Notes under the pieces: generated by a model
Databases searched by the model: none
Told to the model about the DNA's origin: nothing
What the model saw: the letters and a program-made list of their open reading frames with translations, nothing else
Made by a program: the position numbers and the translations under genes
NCBI RefSeq assembly: GCF_014646335.1
Contig: NZ_BMNG01000031.1
Coordinates: 1-37,698 of the forward strand
DNA from: Streptomyces lasiicapitis
Lineage (GTDB): Bacteria; Actinomycetota; Actinomycetes; Streptomycetales; Streptomycetaceae
Length of the DNA: 37,698 nt
Direction: 5' to 3'
Shown here: positions 31,833 to 37,698 of the stretch, piece after piece
How positions within the stretch are numbered: the stretch's first letter is position 1
How the letters are laid out: every line of letters begins with the position of its first letter

Positions 31833-32480
31833 TCAGAGGTCCGCCGACTCCCCCGGCGTCAGCCGCACGTGCTCCGTCCCGCCGAGCCGCCCGATGTGCC
31901 CGTCGTAGATCGGCCGCGCCAGGTCCGTGAGGAGCGCGTCGTGGATGTCGTAGGCGCGCCTCGGCTTGACCTCGCGTACGTACTCGATGACTTCGGCGAT
32001 CTTGTTCCAGGGGGCCATCACCGGGACCATCAGGGTGTCGACGGGCTGCTCGGGGACCGTGAACGCGTCGCCGGGGTGGAAGACCGCGCCGTCGACGAGA
32101 TAGCCGACGTTGGTGACGCGGGGCAGGTCCGGGTGGATCACCGCGTGCAGCTCGCCGTGGACCTGGACGTCGAACCCGGCGGCCGTGAACGTGTCGCCGT
32201 GGCCGACGGTGTGCACGCGCCCCGGGAAGGCCGCGGAGATCTGGTCGGCGACGGACGCGAGGGTCCAGATCTCGGCGGCCGGGTTGGCCTCCAGGGCGGC
32301 GCGCAGCCGGTCCTCGTCGAAGTGGTCGGGGTGCTCGTGGGTGACGAGGACCGCGTCCGCGCCGGCGGCCGCGTCGTCCTCGCTGAAGCCGCCCGGGTCG
32401 ATGACGAGGAGCCTGCCGTCCTTCTCCAGGCGCACGCACGCGTGGGACTTCTTCGTGAGCTTGATACGAGACGTCGTCAT
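31833..32480 (-). CDS. Metallo-beta-lactamase-fold hydrolase (UlaG-like)
   Basis: Predicted zinc hydrolase of 215 residues. Zinc motif THEHPDHFD (His48, His50, Asp52, His53), further ligands in GELHAVIHPDLPRVTNVGY and FHPGDAFT, and a late His in YDIHDALLTD. Short length and SHACVRLEKDGRLLVIDPGG at the N-terminus place it with UlaG/YtnP-like proteins; the real substrate is unknown. The ATG is at 32478-32480. It lies 85 bp after the PcaDC gene on the same strand and may be co-transcribed with it. Confidence 0.88.
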   Translation of the reverse strand: MTTSRIKLTKKSHACVRLEKDGRLLVIDPGGFSEDDAAAGADAVLVTHEHPDHFDEDRLRAALEANPAAEIWTLASVADQISAAFPGRVHTVGHGDTFTAAGFDVQVHGELHAVIHPDLPRVTNVGYLVDGAVFHPGDAFTVPEQPVDTLMVPVMAPWNKIAEVIEYVREVKPRRAYDIHDALLTDLARPIYDGHIGRLGGTEHVRLTPGESADL

Positions 32481-32512
32481 GTCCCCATCCTGCTCCTCCC
32501 CCGCTCCGCGGC

Positions 32513-32575
32513 GCGGGTCCGGGCCACCCCCGCGCGGGTCCGGGCTACTCCTGCGCGGGTCCGGGCTACTCCTGC
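32513..32575. repeat. Three tandem 21-bp repeats overlapping the pcaDC stop codon
   Basis: Units at 32513-32533, 32534-32554 and 32555-32575 share GCGGGTCCGGGCTACTCCTGC, the first with three changes. On the minus strand each of the two perfect units contains CAGGAGTAG. The one nearest the gene supplies the real stop of the pcaDC frame; the others look like duplications of the gene end. Confidence 0.8.
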
Positions 32576-33861
32576 GGAGTCGTCTCCTCGCGGATCACCT
32601 TCTGCGCGACCCGGAACGCGCTGTTCGCCGCCGGGACCCCGCAGTACACCGCGGCCTGCAGCAGCACTTCCTTGATCTCGGCCGGGGTGAGGCCGTTGCG
32701 CAGCGCGGCCCGGGTGTGGAACGCCAGCTCCTCCAGGTGGCCGCCCGCGACGAGCGCGGTCAGGGTGACGCAGCTGCGGGTGCGGCGGTCCAGACCCGGG
32801 CGGTTCCACACCTCGCCCCAGGCGTAGCGGGTGACGAGCTCCTGGAAGTCCGAGGAGAACTCGTCGGCGGCGGCGAGCGCCCGGTCGACGTGCGCGTCGC
32901 CGAGGACCTCGCGGCGGACCTTCATGCCCGCCGCGTACGCGTCCGGGCGGACGTCCGTGGCCTCGGGCTGCTCCACGGCGGCGATCTCGGCGACCGGCAC
33001 GGCGGGCGGCGGGGCGAGCACCGGCTTGACGGGCGGCGCCGTGATGGCGTGCTGGCCGGTGGCGTGGGCGTCCGGCGCGGCCTGCCAGGCACTGGAGAAG
33101 TGCCGTACGAGGAGGTCGGTGACCGCGGCGGGCTGCTCCACGGGGGCCAGATGGGAGGCGCCGGGCACGACGGCCAGGCGGGCGTCGGGGATTCCGGCGA
33201 CGAGGGTGCGGGCCTCGCCCTGGCCCGTCACCTGGTCCTCGGAGCCGACCAGGACCAGCGTCGGCACTCCTATGCTGGCGAGTTCCGCGCGGATGTCGAA
33301 GCTGGCGAGCGCCTCGCAGGCGGCGATGTAGCAGCCGGGGTCGGTCGTGCGCACCATCTGTACGGCCCAGTCCGTGATGGCGGGCTGTGCGGCGGCGAAG
33401 CCAGGGGTGAACCAGCGCTCGGGCGAGCTGCGCGCGATCGGGTCGAGGCCGTTGGTGCGGACGATCACGCCGCGCTGCCGGAACTCGTCGGCGGTGCCGA
33501 ACCGCGGTGACGTGGCGATGAGCGCCAGCGAGGCCACGCGGTGCGGGTGCCGCAGCGCCAGCTCGGCGCCGATGGCACCGCCGAGCGCGCAGCCCGCGTA
33601 CCCGAAGCGCTGCACTCCGAGTTCGTCGAGCGTGCCGAGCAGCCGGGCGGCGACCTCGCCCACGGAGTCCACGGGGTAGGCGGGCGCGCCGCCGTGCCCC
33701 GGCATGTCGAAGCGGAACACCCGCCAGTGCTTGCTCAGTTCGGGCACCTGCCGGTCCCACATGTGCCACGTGGTCCCGATGGACGGGCCCAGGACCAGGA
33801 CCGGGGCGTCGTCCGGCCCGTCAAAGCGGTATTGCAGCGCTGCAGTCTTCGTCTCGCTCAC
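32566..33861 (-). CDS. pcaL: Fused 3-oxoadipate enol-lactonase / 4-carboxymuconolactone decarboxylase
   Basis: Bifunctional protein of about 431 residues for the protocatechuate branch of the beta-ketoadipate pathway. The N-terminal alpha/beta-hydrolase domain (PcaD, about 1-255) begins LQYRFDGPDDAPVLVLGPSIGTTWHMWD and keeps the acid (VGSEDQVTG) and His (GASHLAPVEQP). The elbow reads YAGCALGGAIG, with Ala92 where PcaD enzymes have the Ser nucleophile and Cys91 beside it. A Pro/Ala linker (about 255-310) leads to the CMD domain (PcaC): WGEVWNRPGLDRRTRSCVTLTALVAGG, HLEELAFHTRAALRNGLTPAEIKEVLLQAAVYCGVPAANSAF. I chose the GTG at 33859-33861 (SETKTAALQYRF); GTGs further upstream are possible. No other pca genes are in the window. 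Confidence 0.88.
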   Translation of the reverse strand: MSETKTAALQYRFDGPDDAPVLVLGPSIGTTWHMWDRQVPELSKHWRVFRFDMPGHGGAPAYPVDSVGEVAARLLGTLDELGVQRFGYAGCALGGAIGAELALRHPHRVASLALIATSPRFGTADEFRQRGVIVRTNGLDPIARSSPERWFTPGFAAAQPAITDWAVQMVRTTDPGCYIAACEALASFDIRAELASIGVPTLVLVGSEDQVTGQGEARTLVAGIPDARLAVVPGASHLAPVEQPAAVTDLLVRHFSSAWQAAPDAHATGQHAITAPPVKPVLAPPPAVPVAEIAAVEQPEATDVRPDAYAAGMKVRREVLGDAHVDRALAAADEFSSDFQELVTRYAWGEVWNRPGLDRRTRSCVTLTALVAGGHLEELAFHTRAALRNGLTPAEIKEVLLQAAVYCGVPAANSAFRVAQKVIREETTPQE

Positions 33862-33970
33862 CCGCTCCACGCTGCCACATCTCACGGGCACCTCTGTGCC
33901 GGGGGTCTGCGGGTACGGGTCGGACGAGGTGAAGGTCTTCGGGGCGGAGAAGTGTCGAGGCGTGAGGATC

Positions 33971-34003
33971 TAGAGAGCTCTCTAAATTTTGAGTACTCTC
34001 TAA
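33971..34003. promoter_or_regulatory. Operator-like palindromes between pcaL and tetR-like genes
   Basis: TAGAGAGCTCTCTA (33971-33984) is a perfect 14-bp palindrome. A related site GAGTACTCTCTAA follows at 33991-34003. Both contain CTCTCTA, and the region is strongly AT-rich for this genome. It lies 36 bp before the TetR gene and about 110 bp before the divergent pcaL gene, so it is a likely autoregulatory TetR site. Confidence 0.65.
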
Positions 34004-34038
34004 TTTAAGGGTCACGGCGGACGAAGGGGTGTGCGCGG

Positions 34039-34662
34039 ATGCAGACGGCCGACGGAGGGCTGCGTGAGCAGCGAAAAGCCCAGCGGCGTAAGCGGATTCT
34101 CGACGCGGCGCGCGAACTGCTGCGGGACAACCCGGAATCGGTGCTCAGCACCGAGCGGATCGCCGAGCGGGCGCAGGTCGCACCGGCCACCGTGTACAAC
34201 CTGATCGGGCCGCGCGACAAGATCTGGGAGGCGCTCGCCGCCGGGTTCATGGACGAACTCGGGCGCCGGCTCGCGGTCCTTGGGGCCAGTGATCCGCGGG
34301 AGGTCGTCAGGTCGACCGTCCGGCTCTTCGTGGACGACCCCGTCGTATCGCGTCGCATGGTGCGCGAGTGGGAGGCGAGCGGCCTCGTGCTCGACCGCAG
34401 CCCGATCCACCAGATCCGCGAGGCGCTGGCGGACGCGCGGACGCAGGGTCTGCTGCGCGCCGACGTCGACACCGACGCGCTGGCCTCCGTGGTCGCCACC
34501 TCGTGCGTGGGCGCGCTGCATCAGTGGGTCGCCGCCCTGATCGACGACGACCGGTTCCTCGCGCGTGCCCTGTTCGCGATGGACGTCGCGCTCGCCGCGG
34601 CGGCCGCGGACGCCCACCGCGCGCGGTTGCTCGCGCCGCTGCGGACGCGAGGCACGGCATGA
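34039..34662 (+). CDS. TetR-family transcriptional regulator
   Basis: Regulator of 207 residues. The TetR_N helix-turn-helix is at about residues 14-62: RRKRILDAARELL, then LSTERIAERAQVAPATVYNLIGPRDKIWEALAAGF. A ligand-binding all-helical C-terminal domain follows (VVRSTVRLFVDDPVVSRRMVREWEASG). GAAGGGG lies upstream of the ATG at 34039. Its stop overlaps the hydrolase start (ATGA), so both are coupled, and the hydrolase is a natural target. The palindrome pair at 33971-34003 is its probable operator; divergent pcaL could share this control. Confidence 0.92.
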   Translation: MQTADGGLREQRKAQRRKRILDAARELLRDNPESVLSTERIAERAQVAPATVYNLIGPRDKIWEALAAGFMDELGRRLAVLGASDPREVVRSTVRLFVDDPVVSRRMVREWEASGLVLDRSPIHQIREALADARTQGLLRADVDTDALASVVATSCVGALHQWVAALIDDDRFLARALFAMDVALAAAAADAHRARLLAPLRTRGTA

Positions 34663-35555
34663 CGGCCGGGGCGCCGTCGCAGCCCCGGCACTTCGTGGGC
34701 CGCGACGGGACACGGCTCACGGCGGACGTGTGGGGCGAGGCGTCCGCGCCCCCTCTCGTCCTGCTGCACGGCGGCGGCCAGACCCGGCACGCCTGGGACC
34801 GGACGGGCCCTCGCCTTGCCGCGCTGGGGTGGCGGGTCGTCGCCCCGGACCTGCGCGGGCACGGCTCCAGCGGATGGTCGGCCGACGGTGACTACGACGT
34901 CGACCTGTTCGCCGACGACGTACGGGCCCTCGTCGCCGAACTCGGCGGGCGGCCGACGCTCGTCGGTGCCTCGCTCGGCGGGCTGAGCGCGCTGCTCGCC
35001 GCCGGGGAGGCGCCCAGGGCGGCGATTCGCGCCCTGGTGCTCGTCGACGTCGCCCACCGCCCCGACCCGCGCGGGGTGCGCCGGATCATCGAGTTCATGC
35101 GGCGTCGTCCTGACGGATTCGCCGACGTCGGGGAGGCGGCCGCGGCGGTCTCCGCCTATCTGCCGCACCGCCCGGCTCCGGACGACCCCGAGCGGATCCG
35201 GCACAACCTGCGGCGCCACGGCGACCGCTGGGTCTGGCACTGGGATCCCCGGCTGCTGGACAGCTTCGAGGGCCGGGTGGACCCGCCCGGCATGGCCGAG
35301 CGTCTCCTCGGCGCCGCGCGCCACGCCGACGTACCGATCCTGCTCGTCCGCGGCGGGATCAGCGACGTCGTACGCGACGACATCGCCGAGGAGTTCCGCG
35401 ACCGGGTTCCGCGCGCGCGGCGCGTCGACGTTGCCGACGCGGGCCACATGGTGGCGGGCGACCGCAACGATCACTTCATCGACGCGATCGTGCCGTTCCT
35501 GGAGGCCCACGCCACCGCACCCCGTCCCGGTGTTTCGGTGCGGCGTGTTCGGTGA
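34659..35555 (+). CDS. Alpha/beta hydrolase
   Basis: Soluble hydrolase of 298 residues. Oxyanion motif LLHGGGQTRHAW (about 36-46), PDLRGHGSS, nucleophile elbow GASLGG with Ser105, acid in VRGGISDVV, and His in AGHMVAGDRNDHF. It resembles epoxide-hydrolase or esterase-like proteins, but Ser as nucleophile argues for an esterase, lactonase or C-C hydrolase. ATG 34659-34661 overlaps the TetR stop. Ten bases after its stop an ornithine cyclodeaminase-family gene starts. Substrate unknown; TetR control suggests it degrades the compound that relieves repression. Confidence 0.9.
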   Translation: MTAGAPSQPRHFVGRDGTRLTADVWGEASAPPLVLLHGGGQTRHAWDRTGPRLAALGWRVVAPDLRGHGSSGWSADGDYDVDLFADDVRALVAELGGRPTLVGASLGGLSALLAAGEAPRAAIRALVLVDVAHRPDPRGVRRIIEFMRRRPDGFADVGEAAAAVSAYLPHRPAPDDPERIRHNLRRHGDRWVWHWDPRLLDSFEGRVDPPGMAERLLGAARHADVPILLVRGGISDVVRDDIAEEFRDRVPRARRVDVADAGHMVAGDRNDHFIDAIVPFLEAHATAPRPGVSVRRVR

Positions 35556-35565
35556 GGATCACCGG

Positions 35566-36528
35566 ATGACGATGACCCCGCCGCCCGCAGCCCCGCTCCC
35601 CCACCTCGACGCCGACGCCCTCGCCCGGCTCGTCCCCATGAGTGCCGCCGTCGACGCCGTCGAGGACGTGCTCGTCGGCGGCGGGCTCGACCCCGAGGCC
35701 GAACCCGCGCGTTCCGTCGTCGGCGTGACGGGCGGTCAGCTGCTGCTCATGCCCTCGTCGACCGCCACGTACGCGGGCGTGAAGGTGGCGTCCGTGACGC
35801 CGGGCAACCCCGCCCTCGGGCTCCCCCGCGTCCAGGGCCTCTACCTGCTGCTCGACGGCGTGACCCACCAGCCCCTCGCCCTGCTCGACGGCATCGCGCT
35901 CACCTCGCTGCGTACGCCCGCCGTGTCCGGTGCGGCGATCCGCCGGCTCGCCGTGCCGGAGGTGCGGCGGCTGCTCGTGTTCGGGACCGGGCCGCAGGCC
36001 TGGGGGCACGTGGAGGCGGTACGGGCGGTGCGGCCCGGTCTCGCGCACGTGGACGTCGTCGGGCGGGACCGGGGGCGCGTGGACGCCTTCGTGGCGCGGT
36101 GTCGGGAGGCGGGGCTCACGGCGGCGGCCGCGACCCCGGACGATGTCGCGCACGCCGACGTCGTGTGCTGCTGCACCACCGCACGCGAGCCGCTGTTCGA
36201 CAGCGCGCTGCTCGCCCCGCACGCGACGGTCGCAGCCGTCGGCTCGCACGAGCCCGACGCGCGCGAGGTCGACGAGCGCCTTGTCGGCAGGGCCACGGTC
36301 GTCGCCGAGTCCCGGTCCGTGGCGATGCGCGAGTGCGGCGACATCGTGCAGGCCGTGGCCGCCGCGGCCTTCGACCTCGGCCGCCTGCACACGCTGCGCG
36401 AACTGGCCCGCGACGAGGTGCCCGTCGACGACGCCCGCCCGCGCCTGTTCAAGTCGGCGGGCATGGCCTGGGAGGACCTGGCGGTGGCGGTGACGGCGTA
36501 CGAGAGGGGACAGAAGGCCGAGGGCTGA
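35566..36528 (+). CDS. Ornithine cyclodeaminase/mu-crystallin family protein
   Basis: NAD(P)-dependent protein of 320 residues. The substrate part includes VGVTGGQLLLMPSSTATYAGVKVASVTPGN with the Lys and Arg expected for the family (VKVASV, SLRTPAVSG), then the Rossmann motif VFGTGPQAWGHVEAV. DVVCCCTTAREPLFDSALLAPHATVAAVGSHEPDAREVD carries the Asp near the active site. Family members are ornithine cyclodeaminases, alanine or ketimine reductases and lysine cyclodeaminases; I cannot separate these. Start ATG 35566, GAGG nine bases upstream, ten bases after the hydrolase stop: third gene of the tetR operon. Confidence 0.9.
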   Translation: MTMTPPPAAPLPHLDADALARLVPMSAAVDAVEDVLVGGGLDPEAEPARSVVGVTGGQLLLMPSSTATYAGVKVASVTPGNPALGLPRVQGLYLLLDGVTHQPLALLDGIALTSLRTPAVSGAAIRRLAVPEVRRLLVFGTGPQAWGHVEAVRAVRPGLAHVDVVGRDRGRVDAFVARCREAGLTAAAATPDDVAHADVVCCCTTAREPLFDSALLAPHATVAAVGSHEPDAREVDERLVGRATVVAESRSVAMRECGDIVQAVAAAAFDLGRLHTLRELARDEVPVDDARPRLFKSAGMAWEDLAVAVTAYERGQKAEG

Positions 36529-36550
36529 GTCTGCGGCCGGGCCCGCCCCC

Positions 36551-37698
36551 TCACTCCACCGTCACCGGATGCCGCACCACCGCGTCGAACAAGTACCCCT
36601 GCGTGTTGTGCGCCGTCGTGCCCGGCTGGACGCGGCCCGTGGTGTCGGTGGCGCGGGCCAGGAGTGTCGCCGGGCCGGGGGTGCGTGGGCGCCAGTCGGT
36701 GGACCAGCGGACCCAGGAGCCGTGTCGGGGTACGTCGTGGAGGCGGGCGCGGTGCCACGTGGTGCCGTGGTCGGTGCTGATGTCGACTCGGGTGACGGCG
36801 CCGCCGCCGGACCAGGAGCGGCCGGTCAGGCGGTGCCGTTCCCCGGCGCGGAGGGTCGCGTTCCAGGGGAGTTCGTAGACCGACTTGAGGGTCTGGCGGG
36901 TGAGCGGGGTCGAGCCCTCCGGCGGGTGTCCCGGGCCGAACAGGCGGTAGAAGTCCGTGTTCCAGGGTGAGTAGAGCGGCTTCGTCGACACCTCGATGTC
37001 GCCGACCCACTTCACCGACGCGATGCCGACCCAGGACGGGACGAGGACGCGCACGGGGTGGCCGTGGTCGGGCGGGAGCGGCTCGCCGTTCATCTCGTAC
37101 GCGAGGAGCACGTCGTCGAGGGCCTTGGCGAGCGGCAGCGGGCGCCGCACCCGGCCGAGGTTGGTGCCGTCGGCCGTGACGTAGTCGTCGTCGAGGCCGC
37201 GCGGCATGACGTCGACGGCGCGGTGCGACAGGCCCGCGCGGCGCAGGACGTCGGCGAGCCGGACCCCGCGCCAGCGGGCGGTCCCGATAGCGCCGAACGT
37301 CCAGGGCGTGCCCGACACCGCCTGGCCCTGCTGCGTCGCGAAGAGGGTGCGGCCGTTGCCCGCGCACTCCACGAACGCCGTGCGCGTCGTCGACGGCAGC
37401 CGCTTGAGGTCGGCGAGCGTGAACTCCCGCGCGCCGCCGGTGAGTCCGTCGCCCCAGACCGTGAGCTTCCAGGCGGCGGCGTCCAGACGCGGGGTGGTGG
37501 TGTGGTTGCGTACGAAGAAGTGGGAGGCGGGGGTGAGTTGGCCGGTGCCCGCCAGGGACTCGAACTTCGTCTCGGCGTTCGTGCCGCGCACCGTGAACAG
37601 TTCGTCGGGCAGCGGTTTGACGATGCCCGGCGCCCTCGCGGCGCTCGCGCGCGACACGGCGAGCGCGGCCGGGACGGCGTCCGCGAGCCGGGACGGGT
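36551..37698 (-). CDS. Sulfite-oxidase-type molybdopterin enzyme, N-terminus cut by window edge
   Basis: Molybdenum-cofactor oxidoreductase of the sulfite oxidase/YedY/SoxC class, open to the window end. Counting from an internal GTG at 37655-37657, the Moco-binding Cys98 lies in FVECAGNGR. Other motifs: PASHFFVRNHTTTP, WKLTVWGDGL, WTFGAIGTARWRGVRLADVL, YEMNGEPLPPDHGHPVRVLVPSWVGIASVKWVGDIEVS, and the Mo-co_dimer Ig-like domain in the last 110 residues (RSWSGGGAVTRVDISTDHGTTW). The frame stays open to 37698 (ending SRLADAVPAALAVSRASAARA), so the true start with a possible Tat signal is probably outside. It oxidises sulfite or a similar sulfur compound, or reduces S/N-oxides. Confidence 0.88.
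   Translation of the reverse strand, partial: PSRLADAVPAALAVSRASAARAPGIVKPLPDELFTVRGTNAETKFESLAGTGQLTPASHFFVRNHTTTPRLDAAAWKLTVWGDGLTGGAREFTLADLKRLPSTTRTAFVECAGNGRTLFATQQGQAVSGTPWTFGAIGTARWRGVRLADVLRRAGLSHRAVDVMPRGLDDDYVTADGTNLGRVRRPLPLAKALDDVLLAYEMNGEPLPPDHGHPVRVLVPSWVGIASVKWVGDIEVSTKPLYSPWNTDFYRLFGPGHPPEGSTPLTRQTLKSVYELPWNATLRAGERHRLTGRSWSGGGAVTRVDISTDHGTTWHRARLHDVPRHGSWVRWSTDWRPRTPGPATLLARATDTTGRVQPGTTAHNTQGYLFDAVVRHPVTVE

Overview
The window is GC-rich actinobacterial chromosome, almost certainly Streptomyces. The evidence is extreme third-position GC, many GTG/TTG starts, typical Streptomyces families (a CvnA-like histidine kinase, DUF4232 lipoprotein, DUF3093, DUF6278, a gluABCD-type uptake operon, fused PcaDC) and two copies of a 40-bp dispersed extragenic repeat. 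I see no rRNA, tRNA, CRISPR array, insertion sequence, prophage or biosynthetic gene cluster. Both window edges cut a gene.

Layout. 1-4913 is a signalling block on the minus strand: a truncated CvnA-like histidine kinase, a DUF4232 lipoprotein, and a NarL-type response regulator/histidine kinase pair. 5126-6001 is a SAM methyltransferase. 6034-12129 is a tight minus-strand operon for reductive pyrimidine/hydantoin catabolism, transcribed as beta-ureidopropionase, class-III aminotransferase, dihydropyrimidinase, LLM-class flavin/F420 oxidoreductase, NCS1 permease. No classical dihydropyrimidine dehydrogenase is present, so the LLM protein is the candidate first enzyme. 12311-13825 is an unknown helical protein with a Pro-rich linker.

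13920-17441 is a drug-efflux block. A Cmx/CmlR-type chloramphenicol exporter lies behind a long leader with a WblC/WhiB7-like promoter, a leaderless 9-codon leader peptide and two hairpins, which together look like a ribosome-mediated attenuator. It is followed by a DHA2-type exporter and its MarR regulator, with a perfect 10-bp inverted repeat as probable operator. 17444-18513 holds a small XRE-type regulator divergent from a type I methionine aminopeptidase; both appear to be leaderless and share one palindrome, ATACCGGTAT.

18630-24475 carries envelope and secreted functions: gamma-glutamyltransferase, a membrane-anchored unknown protein, an L,D-transpeptidase lipoprotein and a secreted S15/CocE-type hydrolase. 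24523-27739 is a glutamate-type ABC uptake operon (ATPase, binding lipoprotein, two permeases). 27861-30840 has DUF6278 and DUF3093 proteins and a secreted GDSL esterase. 30988-37698 has exonuclease III, a metallo-beta-lactamase-fold hydrolase, a fused PcaD-PcaC protein whose lactonase nucleophile position is Ala, a TetR regulator coupled to an alpha/beta hydrolase, an ornithine cyclodeaminase-family protein and the C-terminal part of a sulfite-oxidase-type molybdoenzyme.

The most interesting item is the leader of the chloramphenicol-type exporter. The second is the LLM oxidoreductase in the pyrimidine operon. Third are the shared leaderless promoter of the HTH/methionine aminopeptidase pair and the altered nucleophile elbow in PcaDC. 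All functional calls are by motif and family recognition from reading the sequence; no search or folding program was run.
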